From F1-60-MAGs149 sp037133755 (GTDB taxonomy: Bacteria; Actinomycetota; Thermoleophilia; Gaiellales; F1-60-MAGs149): 64,000 nt of DNA. The stretch covers positions 1 through 64,000 of the forward strand of contig JBAXNN010000003.1 in assembly GCA_037133755.1 (NCBI GenBank), given 5' to 3'. Made by a program: the position numbers and the translations under genes. The notes beneath the pieces were generated by a model, which saw only the letters and a list, made by a program, of their open reading frames with translations, did no database searches and was not told the origin of the DNA. Positions 33,657 to 43,238 of the stretch are shown piece after piece (position 1 is the first letter of the stretch; every line of letters begins with the position of its first letter).

Positions 33657-33750
33657 AGGCAGAAACCGTCGTCGCTGCGCGGGTATTCGCCGTTGTACCG
33701 CCCCAAAAATCCGCTATTTGCGGGGAAAAGAGGGTGGTAGTCTCGTCTGC

Positions 33751-34848
33751 GTGAGCCGCGTTGTCGCCCATCTTGACCTCGACGCGTTCTTCGCGGCCGT
33801 TGAGGTTCTCGAGAATCCCGCGCTGCTCGGCGTGCCGCTGGTCGTCGGCGGCGATCCACTCGGCCGCGGTGTCGTTGCGACCGCCTCCTACGAGGCGCGC
33901 GCGTTTGGCATCCGCTCAGCGATGAGCTCGGCCGAGGCGTACCGCCGCTGCCCGACCGCGACGTTCGTGCGCCCTGAGATGGCCACGTACAAGCGCCACT
34001 CAGAGGGCCTCTGGTCATTGGTGCGCAGCGCGGTGCCCGTCGTCGAGCAGGTCGGCATCGACGAGGGCTACCTCGACCTCAGTGAGGTGGCCGAGACTGC
34101 CGGCGAGGCGCGTCGCTTCCTCGCCGACCTACAACAGCGCATTCGTGCCGAGACGGGCCTCGGGGCGTCGTTCGGCTGTGGCACCGGCAAGACCGTCGCG
34201 AAGATCGCCTCCGACCAGGACAAGCCCGTCGGCCTCGTGGTTGTGGCGGCCGGCAGGGAGGAGGAGTTCCTCGCGCCGCTGCCGTTGCGCGCCTTGCCTG
34301 GCATTGGCCCGAAAGCCGACAAGCGTCTCCAGGTCGCGGGGCTCGAGCGCATCGGGCAACTGGCCGATCTTGACGACGAGAGCCTGCGGCTGATCCTGCC
34401 GGGCGTCATGGGGCAAGACCTGCGCGAGCGTGCCCGCGGCATCGACCTGCGCCCCGTCGTTGCCGCGAGCGGCCCGTCCGTGACGATTGGCAACGAGGAG
34501 ACGTTCGATCACGACATCAGCGACCCAGCGATTCTGTCGGAGCACGCCGCGCGCATGGCTATCGGCGCGACAGAGCGGATGCTCGCCGAGGGCTTGGTGG
34601 CGCGGACCGTGACGGTGAAGCTGCGCTACCCCGACTTCCGCATCCTGTCGCGCGCCAAATCGGCGGGGCAGCCGACGGGCGATCCGACGGAGATCACGCG
34701 CCTTGCCGAGCTCGCGCTCCAGCGGGCGCTGCGCGACCGACCGCCGCCGATCCGACTGCTCGGGGTGAGCGTCTCGCGGCTCGTCGAGGGAGAGCAGCTG
34801 CACCTGGCACTCGACGATCCGGCGAATAGCGACTCAGTGAGCACATGA
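33751..34848 (+). CDS. dinB: Y-family DNA polymerase IV
   Basis: 365 residues. The catalytic acids lie in AHLDLDAFFAAVE and in VGIDEGYLDLS (usually SIDEAYLD). The steric region ATASYEARAFGIRSAMS, the HhH segment ALPGIGPKADKRL and the little-finger domain are all present. It performs translesion synthesis. The GTG start follows TAGTCT (33738-33743) by 7 bases, so the transcript is probably leaderless. It is divergent from pafBC by 94 bases, which hints at damage control by PafBC. Confidence 0.93.
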   Translation: MSRVVAHLDLDAFFAAVEVLENPALLGVPLVVGGDPLGRGVVATASYEARAFGIRSAMSSAEAYRRCPTATFVRPEMATYKRHSEGLWSLVRSAVPVVEQVGIDEGYLDLSEVAETAGEARRFLADLQQRIRAETGLGASFGCGTGKTVAKIASDQDKPVGLVVVAAGREEEFLAPLPLRALPGIGPKADKRLQVAGLERIGQLADLDDESLRLILPGVMGQDLRERARGIDLRPVVAASGPSVTIGNEETFDHDISDPAILSEHAARMAIGATERMLAEGLVARTVTVKLRYPDFRILSRAKSAGQPTGDPTEITRLAELALQRALRDRPPPIRLLGVSVSRLVEGEQLHLALDDPANSDSVST

Positions 34849-34881
34849 CAGCCGCGTCGATCCGGCGATCGGCGACTCGAA

Positions 34882-34989
34882 GGTGGACATGACAACCGCG
34901 CGGATGTGAGGTCCACCCGTCAGGCGCGATCGGGTTCGTAGGTGGTTATTGGGGGTGGACCTCACGTCCGCGCGGTTGTCATGTCCACC
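34882..34989. repeat. 37-bp inverted repeat pair, each arm itself palindromic
   Basis: Arms 34882-34918 and 34953-34989 are reverse complements with a single mismatch, separated by 34 bases. Each arm runs from GGTGGACATGAC to GTCCACCC and contains an internal imperfect palindrome around CCGC|GCGG. The pair lies between the dinB stop and a strong hairpin terminator. The long near-identity suggests a small mobile or recombination-active element, or a recently duplicated protein-binding site. No coding sequence lies inside. Confidence 0.85.
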
Positions 34990-34999
34990 CGAGAAACGG

Positions 35000-35031
35000 C
35001 GAAGGGCCCGGGATTGCTCCCGGGCCCTTCG
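35000..35031 (-). terminator. Strong hairpin terminator
   Basis: A perfect 14-bp stem CGAAGGGCCCGGGA / TCCCGGGCCCTTCG with a 4-base loop, 27 bases past the stop of the minus-strand gene at 35058. It may also stop dinB transcripts. Confidence 0.8.
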
Positions 35032-35057
35032 GCCAGCCTCTGGATTCCCTGCGCGGG

Positions 35058-35471
35058 TTAGGCGCTGAGCGCAACCTCTTCGAGGTGCGAGTGCGACGGG
35101 CAGTACTCGCGGCCGGGCAGCGGCGTGCGCTGGCACGGCTTGCCCTTGCGGGTCGTGGCGCGGCAGGGAGCGATGACGCCCTCGCCGTGGCGCTCGATCT
35201 CGTCGCGGATGAAGTCCTGCGCGAGACCGATGTAGCGCTCGACCGTGTAGTAGACACGGGCCTGCTCGGTGATCGGGAAGTAGTAGCGAATCTCCTGGAA
35301 GAGGCTGCGGGCCGGCTTCGGGAAGTAGCGGGAGTCGCGGGCAAGGCGCTCGATCGTGCTCTCGCACGCGGCGAGGATGCGGCGACGCGCCTCCGGGACC
35401 GACACGGTGTCGGGGGAGGGATCGACTGCGTCCTTGATTTCGATGAAGATCTGTCGGCTGAAGCGGTACAT
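35058..35471 (-). CDS. Hypothetical protein with C-terminal Cys/His zinc motif
   Basis: 137 residues: a helical N-terminal part with several aromatic residues (RYYFPITEQARVYYTVERYI) and a C-terminal small motif CRATTRKGKPCQ ... YCPSH, like the Cys3His mini zinc fingers appended to many actinobacterial proteins. The ATG has no clear ribosome-binding site. The 206 bases upstream (35472-35677) show no genes. The function is unknown. Confidence 0.65.
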   Translation of the reverse strand: MYRFSRQIFIEIKDAVDPSPDTVSVPEARRRILAACESTIERLARDSRYFPKPARSLFQEIRYYFPITEQARVYYTVERYIGLAQDFIRDEIERHGEGVIAPCRATTRKGKPCQRTPLPGREYCPSHSHLEEVALSA

Positions 35472-35677
35472 GAGAGGTCCAGGGTGGAGTGGTTTGAGGC
35501 CGCAGGAGATTGAGCTTCGTGCGGATGGGGAACAAGTGGGGCGCTCCGCGGGGGGAACCTGCTAAGCGCGTGGAGGGCACTCTACCGGTGATACGAGCAG
35601 AGCACAAGGGATTGTGCGAAAGATCACAAGAGCGCGGTGGGGCGCGCTACGTCAGCGGCCTGCGGCGGTGAGGCGCG

Positions 35678-36412
35678 TTACGGCTGAACTTGACGCGCGT
35701 ACGCGTCGGGGTAGCCCTGACCCTGGATGGTCGTGGCCGCAGCCTGCGCCTCATCCTTCGTCGTGTACGGGCCGGAGAACACGGCCCAATACCCGGGGTT
35801 GAGCGTGGGGAACTGCGACGAGTCGAGCACGCCGGTCATCTGCACGCCGGCGGCCGCAGCCTGATCGGCGATCGCCTGCGCGTCGGTCTCCTGGAACTCG
35901 GCCTGGCTCTTCGACGCGAGGATCACGGCCCAGCCGACCTGCCCGACCGGCCAGCCGGTCGCGCTGCTGCCCGTATCGGTCATGCCGGTGTCGGTGATCA
36001 CGGTGTCCGTGATGCCCGTGTCGGTCATCCCGGTGTCCGTGATGCCCGTGTCGGTGATGCCGGTATCGGTCGGCGTCGTCGGTGCCGTCGCGGTAGAGCT
36101 GGTCGAGTCTTCGCCGTTCGAAGACGAGCGCAGCGCGACCCAAGCGAGGCCGATACCGATGACGATCAGGATGATCGCGGCGATCGCAAGCATGCGCGTC
36201 GAGCGGGTGGCGAGCGCCGAGCCACCACCGGGCGGCGGCGGGATCTCGTCGACCAGCAGACGCTCGCCGCACTCCAAGCAGTAGCGCTGGTCCGAGCGGA
36301 CCGGCGACAGACAGGCCGGGCAGCGGGCAACATCGGCGCCCGGCAGTGGCGCCTCGAAGACGGGTGCGTTCACCACGGGCATGTCGGTGGTGGGCTGCTC
36401 GGGCTCGCTCAT
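35678..36412 (-). CDS. Zinc-ribbon membrane protein with SPOR-like domain
   Basis: 244 residues. An N-terminal double-CxxC zinc ribbon (CPACLSPVRSDQRYCLECGE) is followed by one membrane helix (about 72-93), a low-complexity linker of TDTGI/TDTGM repeats, and a C-terminal domain (GWAVILASKSQAEFQETDAQ ... NPGYWAVFSGPYTTKDEAQA) like SPOR peptidoglycan-binding domains. It probably sits at the cell wall, perhaps at septa. The ATG overlaps the stop of the upstream gene (ATGA), so the two form an operon. Confidence 0.78.
   Translation of the reverse strand: MSEPEQPTTDMPVVNAPVFEAPLPGADVARCPACLSPVRSDQRYCLECGERLLVDEIPPPPGGGSALATRSTRMLAIAAIILIVIGIGLAWVALRSSSNGEDSTSSTATAPTTPTDTGITDTGITDTGMTDTGITDTVITDTGMTDTGSSATGWPVGQVGWAVILASKSQAEFQETDAQAIADQAAAAGVQMTGVLDSSQFPTLNPGYWAVFSGPYTTKDEAQAAATTIQGQGYPDAYARQVQP
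35971..36070 (-). repeat. 15-bp tandem coding repeats (TDTGI/M)
   Basis: About seven 15-base units encode TDTG(I/M/V). They differ by a few bases each (GTGATGCCCGTGTCG-like on the plus strand). They form the extracytoplasmic linker of the SPOR-like protein and are likely to vary in copy number by slippage. Confidence 0.8.
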
Positions 36413-36882
36413 ACCGTCGGCGTCCCGCAATAGGCGCAGAAGTTCGCGTCGGCCGGGATCGCGCCCGTGCAGTTGCCGCACTTCTTCGCAGTCATCGCGA
36501 CAGTGCCCGCCGGAATTGCCATGCGCTCGCTCGCGGCGAGCACGGTCAGCTGGCCATCGATCTCACGCGCACGCTGCTCAACGGCAACTGCCTCGGCGGC
36601 GCGCAGGCGCAGCAGATGGAAGTTGAACTGATCGCGGCGCGCCATCTCGATCAGGAGACCACCGAGATCGCCGCGCAGTTCCTGGTACCGACGGGCAAGG
36701 CCCACACGCTCCTTGCGCATGTCGCCGGCAGCCTTGCGGGCATCGCCGGCAGCCGGCAGCGACTGCGTCAGGCGGTTGCCCGAGGCGTCGCGAACCTCAT
36801 TGGCAGTCACGGTGACGACAACGTCACCGGACGGGCCATGGCCTTGCGCAGACATGCGGGCGCGATCGGAAGAGCCTCCCAT
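36409..36882 (-). CDS. Coiled-coil protein with C-terminal zinc ribbon
   Basis: 157 residues. Residues 30-125 are helical and charged (coiled coil: RYQELRGDLGGLLIEMARRD ... LLRLRAAEAVAVEQRAREID). The C-terminus has CGNCTGAIPADANFCAYCG, a zinc-ribbon pair matching the one on the downstream partner. The start could be ATG 36882 or 36855; TATACT (minus strand, 36892-36897) is a good -10 for the operon. The role is unknown, but both operon proteins carry the same ribbon type. Confidence 0.7.
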   Translation of the reverse strand: MGGSSDRARMSAQGHGPSGDVVVTVTANEVRDASGNRLTQSLPAAGDARKAAGDMRKERVGLARRYQELRGDLGGLLIEMARRDQFNFHLLRLRAAEAVAVEQRAREIDGQLTVLAASERMAIPAGTVAMTAKKCGNCTGAIPADANFCAYCGTPTV

Positions 36883-37009
36883 TACGTGGTGAGTATACGG
36901 GGACGAGGCCACTGACCCTGTTCCACCTTGGATAACACGCGTGAGACGTGCGGCCCCACCACAGCACAGAGTGCGGCAGGATTCACCTGTTAGCGAGATC
37001 GGAGGCGTC

Positions 37010-37864
37010 GTGGCACAGACAGTCGGAGTGATCGGACTCGGAACGATGGGGGCGGGAATCGTCGAGGTCTGCCTCGCCGCCGGCCATGACGTGATCGCCT
37101 TTGACGGCTACCCCGAGGCGCGCGAGAAGGGGATCGAGCGCGTACGCAAGGGCTTCGCCCGCCGTGTCGAGAAGGGCACGATGGAGCAGGCCGACGCTGA
37201 CGCCGCCGTGGCGCGCCTGACGGGCGCCGAGAGCATCGCCGACCTCCGTGACGTTGACATCGTGATCGAGGCCATCGCCGAAATCCCCGACGTCAAGCAC
37301 GACCTCTTCCGCGAGCTGGGCGCCACCCTGCAGCCCAATGCGATCCTCGCCACCAACACGTCGGCGATCTCCGTGACCGGTATCGCCGAGGCAAGCGGCC
37401 GCCCGGAGCGCGTCGTGGGACTCCACTTCTTCAACCCGGCACCCGTGATGAAGCTGGTCGAGATCGTGCGCACGCCGCTTGTCGATCCGCAGGTCTACGC
37501 CGACGCGATCGAGTTCGCTGAGGGCCTCGACAAGGAGGCCGTGCCGTGTCCCGACACGCCGGGCTTCCTCGTCAACCGCGTCCTCGTGCCGATGCTCAAC
37601 GATGCGGTCCGCACACTCGCAGAGACGGGGGCCGACCCCGTCGATCTTGACCGCGCGCTGAAGGCTGGTGCCGGCTGGCCGATGGGGCCGCTCGCGCTGA
37701 TCGACCTGATCGGCCTCGATGTGCAGATGCACGCCAGCCAGGCGATCGCCGACGGGCTCGGTGACACCCATTACGCGCCGCATCCGCTCCTCGCGGAGAT
37801 GGTCGAAGCGGGCAAGCTCGGCCGCAAGACCGGCGAGGGCTTCCACACCTACGAATCCCGGTAA
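37010..37864 (+). CDS. 3-hydroxyacyl-CoA dehydrogenase (3-hydroxybutyryl-CoA type)
   Basis: 284 residues. It oxidises 3-hydroxyacyl-CoA with NAD+. The Rossmann motif is VGVIGLGTMGAGI. Then come TNTSAISVTGIA and the catalytic HFFNPAPVMKLVEIV (His-Glu pair), and the C-terminal substrate domain has DTPGFLVNRVLVPMLNDAV and GAGWPMGPLALIDLIGLD. The length fits monofunctional HBD enzymes. The GTG start has GGAGG at 37001-37005. It may act with the enoyl-CoA hydratase at 28.1 kb, though they are not linked. Confidence 0.93.
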   Translation: MAQTVGVIGLGTMGAGIVEVCLAAGHDVIAFDGYPEAREKGIERVRKGFARRVEKGTMEQADADAAVARLTGAESIADLRDVDIVIEAIAEIPDVKHDLFRELGATLQPNAILATNTSAISVTGIAEASGRPERVVGLHFFNPAPVMKLVEIVRTPLVDPQVYADAIEFAEGLDKEAVPCPDTPGFLVNRVLVPMLNDAVRTLAETGADPVDLDRALKAGAGWPMGPLALIDLIGLDVQMHASQAIADGLGDTHYAPHPLLAEMVEAGKLGRKTGEGFHTYESR

Positions 37865-37908
37865 GCGGTCCGCCACCGCGCGGGCGTTTCCCGACGCATA
37901 ATGCGTAG

Positions 37909-38382
37909 GTGCGTCGTCTCGCCTTCATCGTCTCGGTCGCCCTCCTGCTGATTGTCGTGCCCGCTGCGGGTGCGAAGTCGTTCGAGGCCAAGACCGTTGC
38001 GGGCGAGCTGACCTACCACTCCTCCAGCGGTGGCGAATCTGCGATTTCGATCGCCTACGTCGGGCCGAAGACGCTGATCACCGGTCCGCGCTCGCTGAAG
38101 GGCGTCGCATGCCTCGACGGCGCCGAGCTCAAGTCGTGCGTCACGCTCAAGCGCACGAAGAAGACGGTCACCTGGACGGTCCTCAAGCCGGTCATGCTGA
38201 TGCACCGGCAGGCCGGGGATTACACCATCACGTTGAGGAAGGCGGGCGACCTCCGCGACGTCGTCATCAGCGGTTGCGGCCAGGTGCGCGCCAGCGGGAC
38301 CGGCACGTACAGCGCCGACGGAGCCGAGCCGGTCTCGTACACTCCGACCGATACCCCGGTCGTCATCGACCTCAAGCCGTAA
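37909..38382 (+). CDS. Small secreted protein
   Basis: 157 residues with a signal peptide (residues 1-22, ...VVPAAGAKS). The mature part is beta-rich with three cysteines and no family I recognise. CATAAT at 37897-37902 ends 6 bases before the GTG start. The two-component genes follow after 9 bases, so it may be co-transcribed with them and could be a sensed or target protein. Confidence 0.7.
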   Translation: MRRLAFIVSVALLLIVVPAAGAKSFEAKTVAGELTYHSSSGGESAISIAYVGPKTLITGPRSLKGVACLDGAELKSCVTLKRTKKTVTWTVLKPVMLMHRQAGDYTITLRKAGDLRDVVISGCGQVRASGTGTYSADGAEPVSYTPTDTPVVIDLKP

Positions 38383-38391
38383 GGCGGGCGC

Positions 38392-39061
<670 letters not shown>

Positions 39062-39078
<17 letters not shown>

Positions 39079-40549
39079 CCTGCGCGCGCGGCTGCTGATC
39101 ATCGGCGTCGTGCCCGTGCTGGTGGCGTTGTTCGTCACCGCGGCGCTGACCGTGCGCTCGGTCGGCTCGTTCTCGGACCAGCAGCGCGCCGAGCGACGCG
39201 CGCAGCAGGTGCGCGAGATGGAACGCGCGGCCACGGGCCTGTCGCGCATCTACACGCGCTTCCTGACTCCCGCGATGCTCGGCCAGCGCAACAACATGGT
39301 GTCGCCGCAGGACGTCAACGTCACGATCGGCGGACAGGCGTACTACGTCGGGCTCGTCTCGCTGCCCGTCAAGGCCGACGCGATCGGACTGCCGACCTTC
39401 GCGTTGCCGCGCAAGCTCGATCGCGCCAAGCAGGACGCTGCGCTGCTCGCAGTGATCGATCGTGGTGGTGCCGTCGAGGTGCCGTCCGATCTCGTGCCGG
39501 CCGACTTGCAGGACCAGGTCGTCGTGGCGCGTGGCATCTTCCCGACGTCGACGGGCGACCCGGAGGGTGGCGCGCCGTTCGGCATGGTTGTGATCGCTCG
39601 CCCGCCGGTGTCGGTCGTCTCGCCGGCAGGGGCGCTGCGTCGGGCGCTCGTGCCGGCCTTCGCGGTCGGTCTGGCGGTGGCGATCCTGCTGGCCCTCGTG
39701 CTCGGTCTGCGCCTTGTGCGTCCGCTCAAGCGACTGGCACTCGCCGCCCGCGCCGTGGCGCGTGGCGATGAGGTGGTGCCGCTGGATACGACGCGCGGCG
39801 ACGAGATCGGCATGGTCAACCGCGCCTTCGAGGACATGACCGTTCGCCTCGCCGAGGCACGCGACACGGAGCGGCAGTTCCTGATGCGCGTCTCGCACGA
39901 ACTGCGTACGCCGCTGACCGCCATCCGCGGCCAGGTCGATGCGCTCGTCGACGGCATCTTCGAGGACGAGGCCGAGCAGCAGAACGCCTACGCCGCGATT
40001 ACCGCCGAGTCCCTGCGCCTCAATCGCCTCGTCAGCGACCTGCTCGACCTCGCGCGCCTGCAGGCCAAGCGCTTCGGCCTCGAGGCCGACGAAGTCGATC
40101 TCAACATCCTGCTCGACCAGGTCGTCACCGGTCAGGGCGCCGAGGCGCGTGAGCGCGACATCGAGATCACGCTCCAGTCGGGCACGCTGCCCGTGATCAT
40201 CGGCGACGGCGACCGCATCCTGCAGATCGTCGGCAACCTTGTCCGCAACGCCGTGCGCTGGACGCCGGATGAGGGAACGGTGATCGTCAGTGCGCTCGCC
40301 GAGGCCGGTCGCGTGTGGATCACCGTCGATGACTCGGGCCCGGGCATCGCACCGGAGAAGCGGGTCGACATTTTCCGCGCCTTCTACACCGAGGACGGCA
40401 CCGGCACGGGCCTCGGCCTGGCGATCGCCCGCGAGCTGGCACTTGCGATGGGCGGCAGCGTCACCGTCGCCGATGCCCCGCAGGGCGGCGCGCGCTTCGT
40501 GGTCGAGCTGCCCGCCGTGCGCGTGCCCGTCAGCGACGTCGTGGTGTAG
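39062..40549 (+). CDS. Sensor histidine kinase
   Basis: 495 residues. One helix at about 8-30, an extracytoplasmic sensor domain of about 150 residues, a second helix near 198-218, a HAMP domain, then HisKA with the phosphorylated His in FLMRVSHELRTPLTAIRGQV. The ATPase domain follows: NLVRNAVRW (N box), DDSGPGIAPE (G1) and GTGLGLAIA (G2). It pairs with the overlapping response regulator. The signal is unknown. Confidence 0.94.
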
Positions 40550-40576
40550 GCGGGGCCGGCCGGAGCCGACCCCGCC
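40549..40576. terminator. Bidirectional hairpin between convergent genes
   Basis: The outer stem GGCGGGG / CCCCGCC and inner stem CGGC / GCCG with a CGGA loop are separated by a small internal bulge. It begins on the last base of the kinase stop and lies 10 bases from the pentapeptide gene stop. Confidence 0.65.
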
Positions 40577-40585
40577 CGGTTGGCG

Positions 40586-42691
40586 CTACGAGAACGTGCA
40601 GATGGTGACCGGATCTTTGCCGAGCACCGTGCCGTCCGGGCAACGCACGTAGGTCCAGTTCGACCCGGCTGCCGGCAGGCTCGCGGGCACGCCGATCGCG
40701 CCTTGGAAGTTCGCGGACGTGATGGCCTGATTCGCGATCGTCAGACCGGTGATGGTGGCGCCGGTGAAGATCATGCCGCTTGGCAAAGCTGTGATTACAC
40801 CAATCGACGCGCCCGTCAGGTTGGCCCCGGTGAAGTCGGCCTCGACGAGCGGAGTGGTGCCGAGGTTCACGTTCGTGAGATTCGCCCCACGGAACAGTGC
40901 GTAGGAAAGGACCAAGGCGGTGGAAAGCGGGACAGCCGTGAGGTCCATGCCCGAGAAGTTCGCGCGGGAGAAGTTGCCGCCCGCAAACGAGATCTTCGAC
41001 AGGTCGATGCTTCGCATGTCGGTGGAAGACCAGGAGGCACCGCCGCTCTTGATTCCCGTCAAGTTTGTCGACGACGTGAGAGTTGCGGTGTCGAAGCGCG
41101 CGTCAGTCGCATCGGCGTTGGCGAGGTTCGCGCCGGTGAGGTTCGTGTTCGAAAGCGTCGCACCGCGCAGGATCGCGTTGCTCAGATTGGCACTGGTGAG
41201 GTTGGCACCGACGTAGGCGCCGAAGTTGGCACGCTGGAGATTGGCGCCGGAGAGGTTGGCGTCCGTCAGGTTCGCGGCCTCGAAGTTTCCGCCGTAGGTG
41301 ACGATCATCACGGTGAAATCGACACCGCTGAGATTGGTCTTCGTGAGGTTGGCTCCGCGCAGATTCCTCGCGCTGCCAATCGTCGATGCGGTCAGCGTGA
41401 GGCCCGACAGATTGGCGACCGGCAGGGATGCGCCTGACAGGTTCATCTTGGCAATCGTCGCCTTGCGCAGGTCGATGCCGCCCAGGTTCGCCCCGTTGAG
41501 CTGCGTCCCGGTGAAGTTCGTCTTCGCCGTGATGACGGTGGTGGTCGTCTGGTACGGGCCGGTCACCCCGGAGAAATCGGCCCGGTTGGCGATCGCGTTG
41601 GTCAGATTGGTGCCGCTCAGGTCGGTGTTCGCCAGCGATAGGCCTGTCAGGTTCGCGCCGGTGAGGTTCGCGCCCGCGAGGCTGCTGCCGTCGAGCGCAA
41701 ACGAAAGGTTGGTGGCGAGGTTGTTGAGGCTGGTGAAGTCGACGCCCTTGAAGTTCGCGCCGCTGAGATCCATGTTCGGTCCGACCATGTACTTGGCGAT
41801 GAACGCGACGCCGTCCGGCACCTCGGTCTTCTTCGATGAGCGCACACCGCCCGAACTGACGTTGGTGAACGTCGCATCGCCGAGCTTGGCGCCGATCAGG
41901 TTCGTCTTGCCGAGTTTGACGCTCACGAAGACAACGACCAGTTTCGCGTTCTTCAGCGTGGAGCCGGTGAGGTCGACGTTATTCCATCTGTTGTCGCTCG
42001 GGTTAGGAGCGTCGAAGCCCGTGTAACTCGTCGAGATCCTGGTATCGGCTTTCGTCTTCGCACCGTCGAGGTGCGCGCCGCGCATCGACGTATCCGAGAT
42101 GCCCACGTTCCGGAACGTCGCCCCGGACAGGCGGATGCCGTCGGCGGTGACGCCATTGAGAGTCACGTCCTTGAGTGTCGCCTTCGCGAGGTTCGCGCGG
42201 CTCATGTCGGCTCCACCGAGGTTCACGGGATCGATCAGCGTCTTGCGGAGATCGACGCCGCGGAGCCTCGCGTCGCCGAGGCCCGCCCCGTGGAGGTTCG
42301 CCTTTCGCAGGTCGGCGCCGTTGAACACCGCGAGACTTCCGTTCGCAATGCTGAGGTCCACTTTCCGGAGGTCTGCGCCTCGGAACGTCGCCGCCGCCGC
42401 GTTAGCGGCAGAAAGGTTCGCGCCCTGCAGGTTGGCACCGTCGAAATTCGTCGCCTTCAGCGTGGCCGCGGTCAGGTCGATGCCATGCAGGTCCTTGCCG
42501 CTCAGGTCCATGCCGGTCAGATCGGCGCCCTTGCAGTTGGCCTCCGGAGCGGGGGCGCACGAGGGGGCGGCGGCAGCTGTCCCGGTGAGGGCGCCGAGGG
42601 CAAGCGCCGCGGCGGCTGCGCTGACGAGGAGCAGGCCGCGGGGCGAGCGCCGGCGCGTCGTATGGGACGCGATGCGCGGATGGATGGACAT
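40586..42691 (-). CDS. Large secreted pentapeptide-repeat protein
   Basis: 701 residues with a basic signal peptide (residues 1-42, ...LTGTAAAAPS). A cysteine pair (CAPAPEANC) leads into pentapeptide repeats A(N/D)L(S/T/K)x that continue to about residue 675 with several loop interruptions, e.g. GANLTGANLTGLSLANTDL. They would form a long right-handed quadrilateral beta-helix. The protein ends in a short Cys-containing cap (VRCPDGTVLG ... ICTFS). Export is unusual for such proteins, most of which are cytoplasmic or cyanobacterial. AGAGGAG precedes the ATG. Confidence 0.9.
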   Translation of the reverse strand: MSIHPRIASHTTRRRSPRGLLLVSAAAAALALGALTGTAAAAPSCAPAPEANCKGADLTGMDLSGKDLHGIDLTAATLKATNFDGANLQGANLSAANAAAATFRGADLRKVDLSIANGSLAVFNGADLRKANLHGAGLGDARLRGVDLRKTLIDPVNLGGADMSRANLAKATLKDVTLNGVTADGIRLSGATFRNVGISDTSMRGAHLDGAKTKADTRISTSYTGFDAPNPSDNRWNNVDLTGSTLKNAKLVVVFVSVKLGKTNLIGAKLGDATFTNVSSGGVRSSKKTEVPDGVAFIAKYMVGPNMDLSGANFKGVDFTSLNNLATNLSFALDGSSLAGANLTGANLTGLSLANTDLSGTNLTNAIANRADFSGVTGPYQTTTTVITAKTNFTGTQLNGANLGGIDLRKATIAKMNLSGASLPVANLSGLTLTASTIGSARNLRGANLTKTNLSGVDFTVMIVTYGGNFEAANLTDANLSGANLQRANFGAYVGANLTSANLSNAILRGATLSNTNLTGANLANADATDARFDTATLTSSTNLTGIKSGGASWSSTDMRSIDLSKISFAGGNFSRANFSGMDLTAVPLSTALVLSYALFRGANLTNVNLGTTPLVEADFTGANLTGASIGVITALPSGMIFTGATITGLTIANQAITSANFQGAIGVPASLPAAGSNWTYVRCPDGTVLGKDPVTICTFS

Positions 42692-42983
42692 GGGGCTCCT
42701 CTGACGGGTGGAGGGGGTCGCTACCCGGCCACGGCCGGATGCGACGGTTGTATCGCCGATGGGGTGAGCATAGTTCGCAGATCGGACGTTTTGCAAGAGC
42801 CGGTCGCGGGAGCGTGCTGCCGCGTCACCGACGGGTCGGTCTCCGTGCGCTTCGCGTGCGCCGGCACGTTGGGACGGCGTGGGTCCGGCTGAGTGTCGCG
42901 CGTGACTGTGCGCACGCCGTGCCCGCGGCGTTGGCACGTTCCGGAACAGGCGACCGGTGGTCGCTGCGACCCACGTGAGGTGG

Positions 42984-43199
42984 ATGAAGATGAGCTCGTT
43001 CTGGGAGACGCTGTGCGCCGTCGCGCACCGCATGACGGATCGTCGTGGCCAGGGCACGGTCGAGTACCTCGGCCTCGTGCTGGCGGTTGGCGCGCTGCTG
43101 CTCGCCGTGTCGGTGCAGGTCAAGGGCGGAGGTGCCGGGATCGGCGGCCAGATCTCGAAGTCGATGGAGAAGGCGATCTCCTCCGTCGCACAGCCGTAA
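42984..43199 (+). CDS. Flp-type (class IVb) pilin
   Basis: 71 residues. A short basic leader ends RRG, then QGTVEYLGLVLAVGALLLAV: the class IVb prepilin site with Glu +5 and Tyr +6 and a hydrophobic helix. It forms Tad pili or pseudopili for adhesion or DNA uptake. The ATG at 42984 has a GAGGTGG site immediately before it. The 292-base divergent gap upstream (42692-42983) shows no genes. No tadA, tadB/C or prepilin peptidase is in the window. Confidence 0.85.
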   Translation: MKMSSFWETLCAVAHRMTDRRGQGTVEYLGLVLAVGALLLAVSVQVKGGGAGIGGQISKSMEKAISSVAQP

Positions 43200-43205
43200 C
43201 GCAGC

Positions 43206-43238
43206 GACCCCGGCCGGCGTCAGATGCCGGCCGGGGTC
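43206..43238. terminator. Perfect 13-bp hairpin terminator
   Basis: The stem GACCCCGGCCGGC pairs with GCCGGCCGGGGTC around a 7-base loop. It is shared by the pilin gene and the convergent TadE-like gene, whose stop codon begins inside the loop. Confidence 0.85.

Noticed and set aside
31728..33740. Long open frame (670 codons) on the plus strand opposite pafBC
   Set aside because: It is the GC-driven mirror of the pafBC frame; its product is low-complexity Arg/Ala/Asp-rich with no motifs, while the minus strand has two full WYL domains.
33657..33750. RecA-NDp/PafBC promoter motif before dinB
   Set aside because: TTGTACCG is present but lies about 45 bases from the -10 hexamer, so the spacing is wrong.
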